Positions 50,346 to 60,198 are shown, numbered from the stretch's first letter. The stretch is DNA of 64,000 nt from Clostridiales bacterium (GCA_017545245.1 JAFWPB010000065.1:1-64000), one strand, 5' to 3'. Numbers and translations are program-made. Notes: generated from the letters alone by a model not told the origin.

Positions 50346-50927
50346 TTACTTGATCAGATTATCGAAACGTTCCTTGAAGATCTTCTTATTATTCTCGAAA
50401 AGATTGTTTCCCTGCGTGTCGATGGAAACGATCAGCGGGCCAAACTCCTTGACCTTCATGATCCAGAGTGCCTCCGGCATACCGAAGTCCATCCACTCGA
50501 CATCGACCAGTTCTTCAACTTCCTGTGCAGCCACGACCGCACAGCCACCCGGAAATGCGCAGTGGATCGCACCGAATTTCTTGCATGCTTCGGTGGTCTT
50601 TTCCATCATGCCGCCCTTACCGATCACGAGACGAACACCGGTCTTCTCGATAAAGTCCGCTTCCGCCGATTCCATTCTGCGGCTGGTCGTTGGTCCGACC
50701 GATACCATATACTGTTTGCCGTTCTCATCTTTTCCGACGATTGGGCCGGCATGGAAGATCGCGCCTTCCTTGAGGTCGACTTTCGTCGGCAGGATGCCCT
50801 CCTGTACGACACGGCGGTGGCCGCTGTCACGGCAGGTGGAAAGATAGCCTGTCAGATAGACGGTATCGCCGATCTTCAGGTCCTTGATCTGGTCATAGGA
50901 AATAGGAGTCGTCAGTACTTTTTTCAT
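50346..50927 (-). CDS. Fumarate hydratase, class I, beta subunit
   Basis: 193 residues from ATG 50927 with GGAGGTG upstream. The C-terminal (beta) half of iron-sulphur fumarase: [52 protein letters not shown] and [16 protein letters not shown]. With the alpha subunit it hydrates fumarate to malate. It starts 4 bases after the alpha stop. Confidence 0.9.
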   Translation of the reverse strand: MKKVLTTPISYDQIKDLKIGDTVYLTGYLSTCRDSGHRRVVQEGILPTKVDLKEGAIFHAGPIVGKDENGKQYMVSVGPTTSRRMESAEADFIEKTGVRLVIGKGGMMEKTTEACKKFGAIHCAFPGGCAVVAAQEVEELVDVEWMDFGMPEALWIMKVKEFGPLIVSIDTQGNNLFENNKKIFKERFDNLIK

Positions 50928-50931
50928 CGTC

Positions 50932-51831
50932 TTACACCTCCAAAGATTTCTTGTGGGACAGGATCTCAAAAGACAGATCCTCGTGGATGATCATCTCACC
51001 ACGACGTGTTGCCCAGCAGCCGGTCGTAATACCCACGCCGAGTGTGGCCGGGTGATGGGCCGCTGCTTCGATATTGACGCTCAGCACGGTGTTGCTGCCA
51101 CCGAAACCAAGAGGCGCAATGCCAAGGGAATTGAGACCATCACGGATCTCGTCCTCGAGCTTGGCCACTTTTTCATACTTGGAATGTGTTCCGATCGGAC
51201 GGAGAAGTGCTTTTTTCGAAAGCATCGCGGAAGTTGCCGCACAGGTACCCAGACCGATACCTAAGCAAAGCGGCGGGCACGCATTCGCGCCCCAGTCCAG
51301 GATCGTCTGGTAGACGAACTTCTTGATGCCTTCCACACCTTCAAGAGGCATCAGGACTTTGCTTCTGCCCGGGAGTGAGCATCCGCCGCCGGCCATATAC
51401 ATTCTGAGGCGCAGATCGGTTCCTCCAGGAACCAGTTCATATTCGATATAAGGTGCACCATAGCCGGTGTTGTCGCCGGTATTGTGCTCCGCAAGAGGCT
51501 CTACTACATTTGGACGAAGAGGTGTCTCGAGCGTGGCTTTTCGAGCTGCTGTCACAATCACATCCTCAATCTCATCGAGATACGGGAACTTCGTTCCGAC
51601 CTCAACAAAATACTGAAGTACACCTGTGTCCTGACAAAGCGGACGGTGTAATTTCTTCGCAAGAGAAATATCCTCGAGCATGCAGTTATACATCGTCTTT
51701 GCATTCTCGATCTTCTCTACTTCCGCCAGATGATGGAGCTGTGCTTCCACATCGTCCGGAAGGTAGATACCTGTCATCGCCGTAAAATCCTGGACCGTCT
51801 TGATCCATTGCTGCTTTTTTGCCTCGTCCAT
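50932..51831 (-). CDS. Fumarate hydratase, class I, alpha subunit
   Basis: 299 residues from ATG 51831 (GGGAG 6 bases upstream). The 4Fe-4S half of class I fumarase or tartrate dehydratase: [56 protein letters not shown], with three separated Cys for the cluster. Oxygen-sensitive, fitting an anaerobe. It lies 25 bases after the phosphotransacetylase gene, so fermentation and C4 metabolism are co-expressed. Confidence 0.9.
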   Translation of the reverse strand: MDEAKKQQWIKTVQDFTAMTGIYLPDDVEAQLHHLAEVEKIENAKTMYNCMLEDISLAKKLHRPLCQDTGVLQYFVEVGTKFPYLDEIEDVIVTAARKATLETPLRPNVVEPLAEHNTGDNTGYGAPYIEYELVPGGTDLRLRMYMAGGGCSLPGRSKVLMPLEGVEGIKKFVYQTILDWGANACPPLCLGIGLGTCAATSAMLSKKALLRPIGTHSKYEKVAKLEDEIRDGLNSLGIAPLGFGGSNTVLSVNIEAAAHHPATLGVGITTGCWATRRGEMIIHEDLSFEILSHKKSLEV

Positions 51832-51856
51832 AGCGTTCTCCCTCAATTTCTCATTC

Positions 51857-52852
51857 TCAGCAGGTTGCCTGTACCGCTGTCATAGCGACAGTGTTTACGA
51901 TGTCCTCGACAGAGCATCCACGGGACAGGTCGTTACACGGCTTGGCCAGACCCTGAAGTACCGCAAAGCAATCTGCGTTGCCGATACGCTGTGTGATCTT
52001 GTAGCCGATGTTGCCCGCCTGCAGATCCGGGAAGATCAATACATTCGCACGGCCTGCAACAGGGCTTCCCGGTGCTTTGGAAGCACCAACGGACGGAACC
52101 AACGCTGCATCAAACTGCATCTCGCCATCCAGAAGGAGATCCGGAGCCAGTTCGTGTGCGATCTTTGTTGCTTCCTGAACTTTGGTTACCAGATCGTGCT
52201 TGGCACTGCCCTTCGTGGAGAAGGAAAGAAGTGCAACTCTCGGCTCCTCAATACCGCAGAGGACTCTCGCCGTCTCTGCTGCCGATACTGCGATCTGCGC
52301 CAGTTCCTGCGCATTCGGGCAAGGATTGACGACGCAGTCTGCATACACCAGAAGGCCATCCTCACCGAGCTCCTTGTTCGGGCACTCCATCAGGAAGCTG
52401 CTGGACACGATCGACATGCCCGGCTTTGCCTTGATGATCTGCAGTGCAGGACGAAGCATATCGCCTGTCGTATGTACCGCACCGGAAACGAGACCGTCTG
52501 CCTCACCGAGCTTGACCATCATGATGCCGAAATACATCGGATCCGCTACCAGCTGCGCTGCACCCTCTTCGGTTACGCCCTTTGCTTTTCTCAGCTCGAA
52601 AAGCTCTTGTGCATAACCTTTTGCTTTCTCACTTGTGGCCGGGTCGATCGTTTCGATCCCGGAAATATCTACGCCCTGCTCGGCAGCAACTGCAGCGATC
52701 TTGTCCGCTGCACCAAGAAGGATCGGGGTAGCCAGACCCTCTTTCACGATCTGCGCCGCCGCTTTGACTGTACGAGGTTCATCGCCCTCCGGCAGTACGA
52801 TCTTCTTCACGTTAGCACGTGCCTTGTTCTTGATTTTTTCCAGCATACTCAT
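51857..52852 (-). CDS. Phosphate acyltransferase (Pta family), butyrate-kinase-linked copy
   Basis: 331 residues, one PTA_PTB domain, the usual length of bacterial Pta. Motifs KIVLPEGDEPRTVKAA, GLVSGAVHTTGDMLRPALQII, SPVAGRANVLIFPDLQAGNIGYKITQR and NDLSRGCS are those of Pta, not of shorter phosphotransbutyrylases. It is a paralogue of the 58874 gene. Being 24 bases after buk, it may use butyryl-, propionyl- or branched acyl-CoA. GGAGG precedes the ATG. Confidence 0.85.
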   Translation of the reverse strand: MSMLEKIKNKARANVKKIVLPEGDEPRTVKAAAQIVKEGLATPILLGAADKIAAVAAEQGVDISGIETIDPATSEKAKGYAQELFELRKAKGVTEEGAAQLVADPMYFGIMMVKLGEADGLVSGAVHTTGDMLRPALQIIKAKPGMSIVSSSFLMECPNKELGEDGLLVYADCVVNPCPNAQELAQIAVSAAETARVLCGIEEPRVALLSFSTKGSAKHDLVTKVQEATKIAHELAPDLLLDGEMQFDAALVPSVGASKAPGSPVAGRANVLIFPDLQAGNIGYKITQRIGNADCFAVLQGLAKPCNDLSRGCSVEDIVNTVAMTAVQATC

Positions 52853-52876
52853 AGTTGATTCCTCCTTGTTATCTTC

Positions 52877-54001
52877 TTACAGATCCAGTCCTTCAAAGCC
52901 GTCCCAGACCGGTTTTCCGGTATAGGTCAGCGGAGTGATCTTACCCTGCATGACTTTCAGTGCCGGGAGTGCGAGCGCCTCCTGCTCCATCTCACCCGGA
53001 TAATCGAAGATCGGAGCGATCCAGCCGCAGCGTTTCTCGATCGTTGCCTTGACATCGGCAAAGCGGAGAAGTCCGCCGGTCAGGAGAATGCCATCGACCT
53101 TACCGCACAGTACGCAGCTCATCTCACCGATCATTTTGCAGATCTGATACAGCATCGTGTTCCAGACAAGGTCTGCTTTTCTGTCGCCCTTTTCGAGCAA
53201 GTCATGGATCGTGTCTGCATTCGCTGTTCCGAACAGGTCAACAAAGCCGCCTGCACGGGAGCAGCGGAGACGTACATCGTCTACGGAATGCGCCTCGATA
53301 TAATCGAGCAAAGACAATACCGGCACGCTGCCGATTCTTGTCGGTGTAAAAGCACCTTCGCCGTCAGCACCCATGTTACCGTCGACCATCTTGCCGTGAT
53401 CGTGTGCGCTGACTGTAATGCCGCCATCGATGTGGGCAACAACAAAGTTGCAGTCCTCATAACGCTTGTTCAGAACATGCTCTGCGTGGTATTCCGCAAC
53501 GGCTTTCTGATTCAATACATGAGAATGGGATACACGGTAGATGCCCTTGATACCTGTAAGTCGGGCATAATCACCATACTCATCCACATTGGTAGGATTC
53601 AAAGTAAAGGCAGGCTTGTTGAACTCCTGCGCGAATTTCCAGGCAAGCATGACACCGAGCTTTGCCGGGTGCTCACTGCCGCCGACAGCCGCTACTGTAT
53701 CGTCGTAGAGCTTCTGGTCGATCTTCGTAATACCACCGGGCTGGGTGCAGGCAGAACCGCCACGGCCGACGAAAACGTCGATCTCCGAAGCTTCGTATCC
53801 TTCTTCTTTCAACATATTCAAGATGACTTCATAACGGAAGGGCATCTGGTCATTTACGTGCGGGAAGGAAAGCAATACATCCGCATCGTGGAAAAGACTC
53901 TTTTCAAATACCGAAGTTTCATTCTCAAAAAGGCTGACCTTGGTTGAGGTAGAACCCGGGTTAATGATCAATAACTTAAACTTCTTCTCTGTCGCTGTCA
54001 T
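52877..54001 (-). CDS. buk: Butyrate kinase
   Basis: 374 residues from ATG 54001, with AGGAG 9 bases upstream; an ATG two codons earlier is too close to that site. Acetokinase fold: LLIINPGSTSTKVSLFE phosphate loop, FVGRGGSACTQPGG, SHSHVLNQKAVAEYHAE, VVAHIDGGITVSAHDHGKMVDGNMG and ILLTGGLLRF. It makes ATP from an acyl phosphate. Family specificity covers butyrate, isobutyrate and branched acids. First gene of the buk-pta-fumarase-hydrolase operon. Confidence 0.9.
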   Translation of the reverse strand: MTATEKKFKLLIINPGSTSTKVSLFENETSVFEKSLFHDADVLLSFPHVNDQMPFRYEVILNMLKEEGYEASEIDVFVGRGGSACTQPGGITKIDQKLYDDTVAAVGGSEHPAKLGVMLAWKFAQEFNKPAFTLNPTNVDEYGDYARLTGIKGIYRVSHSHVLNQKAVAEYHAEHVLNKRYEDCNFVVAHIDGGITVSAHDHGKMVDGNMGADGEGAFTPTRIGSVPVLSLLDYIEAHSVDDVRLRCSRAGGFVDLFGTANADTIHDLLEKGDRKADLVWNTMLYQICKMIGEMSCVLCGKVDGILLTGGLLRFADVKATIEKRCGWIAPIFDYPGEMEQEALALPALKVMQGKITPLTYTGKPVWDGFEGLDL

Positions 54002-54037
54002 GCACATATACTCCTGTCAACTAATATCACGAAAAGT

Positions 54038-54066
54038 ATTCTATACCGCCCCTCATGAGAATACAA
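54038..54066 (-). promoter_or_regulatory. Promoter of the buk operon
   Basis: On the minus strand TTGTAT (54066-54061), 17-base spacer, TAGAAT (54043-54038). The start would be near 54031, 30 bases from the ATG. Confidence 0.5.
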
Positions 54067-54126
54067 CGATTCGGCCGTCTTCCCGTAAAGAAAGGAAGAA
54101 TTGATTCATGAATTATGCGCTTTTCT

Positions 54127-56424
54127 TCACAACGTTTTCTTCAGCTCGTCGATCTTCTCTTCCCATAGTGTCTTCTCCGGCCACTTTGCCGTATCGAAAC
54201 ACTCACGGATACATGAAGAATAGTATTCTGCCTTTTTCAGGCACTCCGGTGTGAGGCTCTCACTTCTCTGTCCTGCGGCCAGAAGGAGCAGTTCCGACAT
54301 CAGCGTGGCACGGTCCATACGCGCAGAATTGGATCCATCAGAATTCACAAAGTAGTTCTGGTATTTCTGGTACATTGAGTAAAAATCCGTGTCGCCATTG
54401 TTTCCGAAATAGCTGAAATCATCCGGATTCAATTTCCTCCAGTTCTCTTCCGAATAGCGCGGTTCGAGAAGGTTCTGTGAAAAATCCTCAACCTGTATAT
54501 CCCCGAAATAGAAGATCTCCCGAGTGATGTTTTCTGCATAATTCCCGATTGATTCCGAAGAGACATAATTGAGCATGATGCAAAGATAATACTTTCCATT
54601 TATGAAAAGCACTCCGCTCTCGTTGTCCATTGTGTGATTCACTAAAGATATCACGAGTCCGTCCAGGTTTCCGGAATGCAGGCCATCGAAATATCCTTCC
54701 GGGAACCAGGAAAGGATCTCATCGATCTTGTCCAGTGCCTGTTCTGCACGGTCAGGATCCACTTCACTGGACCCAATCACACCAAATTCTTCCGGAATCT
54801 GATCTTCCAGATAGAGATACACACCATACTTGTTTCCAATCGCGGTCGACTTCTTGTACTGGTCATCAAGGTCATGGAACATTCCGGGTTTCTCCGGCTG
54901 CTGATGTATCTCGGCAGGATCCTGCATTAAAGATGCACGCCGAGCTGCCAGCTCCTCTCCCGAAACCGGAGAAGGAACAGGGTTCGGCATAGGAAACTCA
55001 ATGAATGTGCACCCGAGCACTTTATCATTTTCAAAATCATACTCGATCTGAATCGTTCCGTTATCGAAATAATCATCTATGATACTAAAGTAGGCACGTG
55101 GACATAAGAATGCCTTCCCGTCCTTGATCTGGACCTGCGGCTCCGAGTACAGGAACTGTACACCCCTGTCTCCGCTAAGCTGGCCAATCACTTTCTTTTC
55201 CCACTCTCTCCAGTATTCCTCATCATGTTCAGAACGCAGATCCTTAAAATCTTTATGTTCAAACTCCGGGATTGCATCCTCGTCATACCACGAATAGAAA
55301 TCCTGGAGAATATAACAGAACACCTTGTCGTCTTTCCAGCCATCCCCTTTTTCGCTTTGATACATATCGATCAGCACATCTTCCCAAGACGCCACTTTTT
55401 CAGGTCTCTCGATACGGGACGGATAGGTGTAATAGTCGAAGGATCTCATCACATGGGCAATCTTCTGATCCTCGTAACCACACTTTCTCATTAACTCTGT
55501 AAACTGCCATGCCGAATCGGTATCGAAGAAAAGATCACGGACGGTTTCTTCGCCATAAATATACTCCATTCCGATAAGAAAATAGACCTCCATCATGTAA
55601 TTAGAAGGACTTCCGAAAATATACTTTGAAGAATATAATTCCGCACCACCTTCAGTAATGAAATCCGCGGTAAATATTTCCGGAGACAACGCCCATTGCT
55701 CGTCTGTCGCATCCTCAATTTTGATCAGTTTACCGTCTCCTTCCCCGATCAAGCAGATTGCATCGTCTCTCTCTCCATGAATGCACCAGTCCAGAAAATG
55801 TGTGAATTCGTGCGCAATGGTGGTATTCGCAGCTCCGGGAGTATTTGTCATCGTCATTAACTCATCTATCCGGATCAGATTTTTCTCCCCATCATATTCA
55901 CCCGCATGGTTTTGTCCTAACGGCATCGTTTCACATCGAAGCGTACTCAGCCTCGTAAAGAAGTATTCTTTATTTTCTTCGCTTATATTCTCTGCCACAA
56001 TGGGGAAACAGAACACCATATTTTCTCTGTATCCACCCAGATTCGGGTTCTCTTCCAGACAATGCAGATACTCGAGGAAAAGCGCATATTCCCCGTGAAG
56101 GTCTTCCTCTTTCATGCCGATTGCTTCGGCCTTAGCCACCGCTTCATTCTTCGTGATCGTTTCCGGATCCGGTGTGGGAGTTGGTTCCGCCGGCCCGGTC
56201 GTGGCCTTTGTCCCCTCCGTCGTTGTCGTTTCTTTTTCCGACGAAGAAGTATCTTCCGTCAAAGCAGTATTCTCCAGTGTCGTTTCTGATGACGTTTCTT
56301 CCGTCTTTCCGGAAGACTCTTTTCCCGTTGTTTCATCCTTGCTCTTACAAGCAATACTGCCGAGCATCGAAATAACAAGTGTGCATCCAATAAGCGCACA
56401 CATTATTCTTTTACTTTTTTTCAT
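54127..56424 (-). CDS. Lipoprotein with HExxH metallopeptidase-like motif
   Basis: 765 residues from ATG 56424 (GGAGTGG upstream). Lipobox S-I-A-C26, then a Thr/Ser/Glu linker to about 85 with a short PTPTPDP hinge. TTIAHEFTHFLDW gives HEFTH at 205-209, with a downstream FITEGGAELYSSKY that supplies a probable third zinc ligand Glu, as in gluzincin peptidases. The rest, to 765, is unrecognised; an FDYYTYP and a WREWEKK region are helical. It is probably an anchored extracellular peptidase, but the family is not assigned. Confidence 0.7.
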   Translation of the reverse strand: MKKSKRIMCALIGCTLVISMLGSIACKSKDETTGKESSGKTEETSSETTLENTALTEDTSSSEKETTTTEGTKATTGPAEPTPTPDPETITKNEAVAKAEAIGMKEEDLHGEYALFLEYLHCLEENPNLGGYRENMVFCFPIVAENISEENKEYFFTRLSTLRCETMPLGQNHAGEYDGEKNLIRIDELMTMTNTPGAANTTIAHEFTHFLDWCIHGERDDAICLIGEGDGKLIKIEDATDEQWALSPEIFTADFITEGGAELYSSKYIFGSPSNYMMEVYFLIGMEYIYGEETVRDLFFDTDSAWQFTELMRKCGYEDQKIAHVMRSFDYYTYPSRIERPEKVASWEDVLIDMYQSEKGDGWKDDKVFCYILQDFYSWYDEDAIPEFEHKDFKDLRSEHDEEYWREWEKKVIGQLSGDRGVQFLYSEPQVQIKDGKAFLCPRAYFSIIDDYFDNGTIQIEYDFENDKVLGCTFIEFPMPNPVPSPVSGEELAARRASLMQDPAEIHQQPEKPGMFHDLDDQYKKSTAIGNKYGVYLYLEDQIPEEFGVIGSSEVDPDRAEQALDKIDEILSWFPEGYFDGLHSGNLDGLVISLVNHTMDNESGVLFINGKYYLCIMLNYVSSESIGNYAENITREIFYFGDIQVEDFSQNLLEPRYSEENWRKLNPDDFSYFGNNGDTDFYSMYQKYQNYFVNSDGSNSARMDRATLMSELLLLAAGQRSESLTPECLKKAEYYSSCIRECFDTAKWPEKTLWEEKIDELKKTL

Positions 56425-56534
56425 ATTCCACTCCAACATTTTTAGTACTTCCATTATACTCAAAAAGCACTTTCGTGAGTGAGTTTCTGTAAAGCTTTAA
56501 GCTTATCCGATATTCGGATACAAAGTCCTAAAAC

Positions 56535-56589
56535 ACAAAAAATCCCTTGCGGAAAGGATACTTCGTAAAGTCCCTAAGACCACAAGGGA
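56535..56589 (-). terminator. Terminator of the pta-ackA operon
   Basis: Minus-strand TCCCTTG (56589-56583) pairs with CAAGGGA (56549-56543), with a small ACTT/AAGT stem inside, followed by TTTTTTG and a second T run. It lies 25 bases after the ackA stop. Confidence 0.65.
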
Positions 56590-56613
56590 GTATTCTGATC
56601 TCAATCAAATGGC

Positions 56614-57807
56614 TTATTTAACCAGTTCTTCTGTCTCCTGAGCGATTGCCAGCTCTTCGTTGGTCGGGATGACGCAAACCGTTACGCGGGAATCGTCTGT
56701 AGAGATGATGCCCTCGGAACGAAGTCCATCGTTCTTGGAAGGATCGATCTTTACGCCCATGTACTCGAGGCCTTCGCAGGCATGTGCACGGATGTAGTCA
56801 GTATTCTCACCGATACCGGCTGTAAATGCGATCACGTCTACGCCCTGCATAGCTGCAGCGTAGGAACCGATGATTTTTCTAGCCTGATACTCGAACATAT
56901 CAAGAGCCAGAGTTGCGCGCTCGTTACCCTCGCGGGAAGCTTTCTCCAGATCACGGAAGTCGGAAGATACACCAGAGAGACCTTCCACACCGGACTTCTT
57001 GTTCATGAGTACATCGATGTCATCTGGTGTCATGTTCTCGTTTGTCATCAGGAACGGAACGATAGCCGGGTCGATATCACCGCAGCGTGTACCCATGCAG
57101 ATACCTGCAAGAGGAGTCAGACCCATGGAAGTATCTACGCACTTACCATGATCTACTGCAGCAAAGGAAGAACCGTTACCGAGGTGGCATGTGATGATCT
57201 TGATGTTGTTGTAATCCTTGCCGAGGAATTCTGCTGCACGGCGGGATACATAACGATGGGATGTACCATGGAAACCATAGCGGCGGATGGAATACTTCTC
57301 GGTCAGCTCATAAGGCAGAGCATATGTGTAAGCCTTCGGCGGCATAGTCATATGGAAAGCTGTATCGAAAACAGCAACTTGAGGTGTGCCCTCAGGCAGT
57401 ACGGACTCGCAAGCCTCGATACCTGTCAGGTTTGCCGGGTTGTGCAGAGGTCCTAGAGGGAAGCACTCACGGATTACACGCTTTACGTCATCGTTTACGA
57501 TAACGGACTTGCTGTAGTACTTACCACCGTGGAGTACGCGGTGACCAACAGCCTTGATCTCGCTGATATCGGAAAGAACGCCGTGATCCTTGTCTACGAG
57601 AGCATTCAGGATCATCTTAACTGCAACCTTGTGGTCCGGCATCGGATCGAGGCAGACAAAATCCTCCTGACCCGGTCTCTTATATGTGAGCTTACCGTCG
57701 ATACCGATTCTCTCGGCATTACCCTTAGCGAGAACATCGCCGGTGGATGTTTCAAAAAGCTGGAACTTGCAGGAAGAGCTTCCGCAGTTGATAACTAAAA
57801 TCTTCAT
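56614..57807 (-). CDS. ackA: Acetate kinase
   Basis: 397 residues, full length. VINCGSSSCKFQLFE phosphate motif, VGHRVLHGGKYY, AVFDTAFHMTMPP, YGFHGTSHRYVSRRAAE, CHLGNGSSFAAVDHGKCVDTSMGLTPL and FTAGIGENTDYIRAHACEGL cover all catalytic residues. It converts acetyl phosphate and ADP to acetate and ATP. AAGGAG precedes the ATG. It follows pta by 71 bases and ends before a terminator. Confidence 0.95.
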   Translation of the reverse strand: MKILVINCGSSSCKFQLFETSTGDVLAKGNAERIGIDGKLTYKRPGQEDFVCLDPMPDHKVAVKMILNALVDKDHGVLSDISEIKAVGHRVLHGGKYYSKSVIVNDDVKRVIRECFPLGPLHNPANLTGIEACESVLPEGTPQVAVFDTAFHMTMPPKAYTYALPYELTEKYSIRRYGFHGTSHRYVSRRAAEFLGKDYNNIKIITCHLGNGSSFAAVDHGKCVDTSMGLTPLAGICMGTRCGDIDPAIVPFLMTNENMTPDDIDVLMNKKSGVEGLSGVSSDFRDLEKASREGNERATLALDMFEYQARKIIGSYAAAMQGVDVIAFTAGIGENTDYIRAHACEGLEYMGVKIDPSKNDGLRSEGIISTDDSRVTVCVIPTNEELAIAQETEELVK

Positions 57808-57878
57808 TCAATTTCTCCTTCGATACTGTTATTTCAAAAGTAAAGCGGGGCAGTCTTTCCACCCCGCTTCGATTTGAC

Positions 57879-58874
57879 TTAAGAATTCTGAGCCTGTACA
57901 GCTGTGATAGCGATAACGCCAACGATATCCTTCGCAGAGCATCCACGGGACAGGTCGTTGACCGGCTTTGCAATACCCTGGCACATCGGGCCGTAAGCTT
58001 CTGCCTTACCGAGTCTCTGAACAAGCTTGTAACCGATGTTACCAGCATCGAGGTCCGGGAAGATCAGGACGTTTGCCTTACCTGCAACGTTGCTGTTCGG
58101 AGCCTTGGAAGCACCGATGGAAGGAACCATAGCAGCGTCAGCCTGGAGCTCACCATCGATAGCGAACTGCGGATATTCTTCTTTCGCGATCTTTGTAGCT
58201 TCAACAACCTTAGTAACGTCGTCGTGCTTTGCAGAACCCATGGAAGAGTGGGAAAGAAGAGCAACGACCGGCTCTTTGCCAACGAGCTGCTTGAAGGATG
58301 CAGCAGAAGAACCAGCGATAGCAGCGAGTTCTTCCGGATTCGGGTTCTGAACGAGACCGCAGTCACCGAATACGAATACACCATCTTCACCGTACTCGCA
58401 GTCCGGAACGACCATTACGAAGAAAGCGGAAACGAGCTTGGTGCCCGGAGCTGTCTTGATGATCTGAAGTGACGGACGGAGTGTGTTTGCTGTGGAGTGG
58501 CAGGCACCGGAAACGATACCGTCACCATCGCCCATCTTAACCATCATGCAGGCGTAGTACATATAGTCACCGAGGAGAGTCTTCTCTGCTTCTTCCGGTG
58601 TCATACCCTTCGCCTTACGGAGCTCATAGAAACCATTGATGTATTCCTGTGTCTTCTCGTAGGTGTGCGGGTTGATAATTGTTGCCTTGGAAATATCAAG
58701 TCCTTCGCTGTTTGCCTTGACCTCTTCATCTGTACCGATGATGATCAGATCTGCGATGTCCTCAGCGAGGATCTCTGCGGCCGCCTCAAAAGTTCTTCTG
58801 TCCATGGACTCCGGAAGAATGACGGTCTTCTTGTTGCTCTTTGCTTTTGCTTTAATCTCGTCGATAAATGCCAT
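57879..58874 (-). CDS. pta: Phosphate acetyltransferase
   Basis: 331 residues with a complete PTA_PTB domain (TVILPESMDRRTFEAAAEIL, SGACHSTANTLRPSLQII, GKANVLIFPDLDAGNIGYKLVQR, NDLSRGCSAKDIV). It converts acetyl-CoA and phosphate to acetyl phosphate, and ackA follows on the same transcript. Similar over its length to the 52852 copy beside buk, so the two arose by duplication. AGGCGA precedes the ATG. Preceded by a good promoter. Confidence 0.95.
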   Translation of the reverse strand: MAFIDEIKAKAKSNKKTVILPESMDRRTFEAAAEILAEDIADLIIIGTDEEVKANSEGLDISKATIINPHTYEKTQEYINGFYELRKAKGMTPEEAEKTLLGDYMYYACMMVKMGDGDGIVSGACHSTANTLRPSLQIIKTAPGTKLVSAFFVMVVPDCEYGEDGVFVFGDCGLVQNPNPEELAAIAGSSAASFKQLVGKEPVVALLSHSSMGSAKHDDVTKVVEATKIAKEEYPQFAIDGELQADAAMVPSIGASKAPNSNVAGKANVLIFPDLDAGNIGYKLVQRLGKAEAYGPMCQGIAKPVNDLSRGCSAKDIVGVIAITAVQAQNS

Positions 58875-58974
58875 AAATCAATCGCCTGCCTTACATATTA
58901 TTTTTCATCCGCTTTCTTCTTCCCGCCCTCCTTCGGCGCGAAAAGAACCCGCGGCATTGAAATCACGCTGTAAT

Positions 58975-59003
58975 AGTATACTCTTTGGGCCAGTGCTTTT
59001 CAA
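58975..59003 (-). promoter_or_regulatory. Promoter of the pta-ackA operon
   Basis: Minus-strand TTGAAA (59003-58998), exactly 17 bases, TATACT (58980-58975). The 15 bases starting at the -35, TTGAAAAGCACTGGC, are identical to those at the 44563 promoter. The leader is about 95 bases. Confidence 0.65.
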
Positions 59004-59030
59004 TAAGAAGAGGGGGAAACCGATTCGGGA

Positions 59031-59687
59031 TCATCGTTTCTTTGCCGCTTCCTGAACCTTCTCAAAGTCCACTTCCTGAACGTGTGGAGCGTATTTCTTA
59101 ATCAGGGCAGCGCACGTTACGGAGTCTTTCTCTTCGGAAAAGGAGAGAGCGGTACCTTTCAATTCTCTGTTCGTAAAGCTTTTCAAATAAGACTTATCAA
59201 GCTTTCCGGTACATTTGAACTCCGGAAGAAGCGGCTTCAGATCCTCATCAAGTATGATGCAGTTATACCCGGTCGAGATGATCTGGCCATGTCCATAACT
59301 ATTCACCATCTTCACGTTATACACATAAGTGGATACACATCTGATGTCGGAAAACTTGTAGATACGGGCAACATAACCAAGTCTTTTCTGCGCGCGTGTC
59401 ATCTTGCTGGAGCTTTTGTTGATCGGTTTTCCTTGATAGTTTTCCGAGATCAGATACCCATCTTTGGTGAAGTGAACGCCCTTGATGGATTCAACAAAAG
59501 GATGCTCCTCCTGAAGTTCGGCAAGGAACTGATCCCCGATTTTTTTGCCTTTTTTCTTGCCCAGAATATTGCTTACGATTACGAGTACGATGATGAGTAC
59601 CACCACGGCGATCAATATGATCATGGTAGTCATGCTTACATCATTCGACTGCTTGGCTGCCGCCAGTAGAAACGATAAACCTTTCAT
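59031..59687 (-). CDS. Hypothetical single-pass membrane protein
   Basis: 218 residues. A membrane helix at about 20-42 (MTTMIILIAVVVLIIVLVIV) is followed by a basic KKKGKK flank and a globular cytoplasmic domain with a repeated TKDGYLISE/YVARIYKFSDIRCVSTYVYN strand pattern. GGAGGG precedes the ATG. Not recognised. It lies 31 bases upstream of the pta promoter. Confidence 0.65.
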   Translation of the reverse strand: MKGLSFLLAAAKQSNDVSMTTMIILIAVVVLIIVLVIVSNILGKKKGKKIGDQFLAELQEEHPFVESIKGVHFTKDGYLISENYQGKPINKSSSKMTRAQKRLGYVARIYKFSDIRCVSTYVYNVKMVNSYGHGQIISTGYNCIILDEDLKPLLPEFKCTGKLDKSYLKSFTNRELKGTALSFSEEKDSVTCAALIKKYAPHVQEVDFEKVQEAAKKR

Positions 59688-59745
59688 TTTTCAAACCCTC
59701 CTATGAAATAAACCTGAATCTATTTTACTCCATGGAGGAAAAACA

Positions 59746-60183
59746 TCACAGACCGGCGACAATATCTCCGGATTCGATTCCTTCTTCAACATCCAGGATC
59801 AGCCAGGCATTTCCACCAGATCCCACTTCTTTTTTATGCATGTTCGCACTCAGTTCCGTCTGAAAATCCAGCGTTCCGTCATCCGGGATCACGTCCAGGA
59901 TCACGGCATTTGCCTTCACAACACCGTCGCTTCCGAGGATAGCGACTGTCTCCTCCTTACTGAAACTGCCGCTTCGGACCGAGCCGCTCACGACCAGTTT
60001 GTTCTTCAGTTCTTTGGAACGCTTTACGCCGACTTCGATGGCTTTCGGCGCAATGGCAAAGACACACACGCAGCTAAATCTCGACTGGAATGCTACATCG
60101 GACGCACCAACCGGCGCCTGTTCCAGGATCTTTTTCGCCTTTTCCTTCAGTTCCGTCTTTTCTTTTGACCCAAACAAACCCAT
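59746..60183 (-). CDS. Hypothetical cytoplasmic protein
   Basis: 145 residues, AGAGAGG before the ATG. After a Lys/Glu helix (TELKEKAKKILEQAP) it has a beta-rich domain (VAFQSRFSCVCVFAIAPKAIEVGVKRSKE, VVSGSVRSGSFSKEETVAI, AVILDVIPDDGTLDF) that resembles a small beta barrel such as translation-factor domain 2. I cannot name the family. It is 15 bases from the cellulase stop. Confidence 0.6.
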   Translation of the reverse strand: MGLFGSKEKTELKEKAKKILEQAPVGASDVAFQSRFSCVCVFAIAPKAIEVGVKRSKELKNKLVVSGSVRSGSFSKEETVAILGSDGVVKANAVILDVIPDDGTLDFQTELSANMHKKEVGSGGNAWLILDVEEGIESGDIVAGL

Positions 60184-60198
60184 AAAAGCCTCTCTTTC

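Noticed and set aside
49341..50990. Plus-strand open frame of 549 codons
   Set aside because: Runs antisense through the hydrolase and fumarase beta genes, which have clear motifs and ribosome binding sites.
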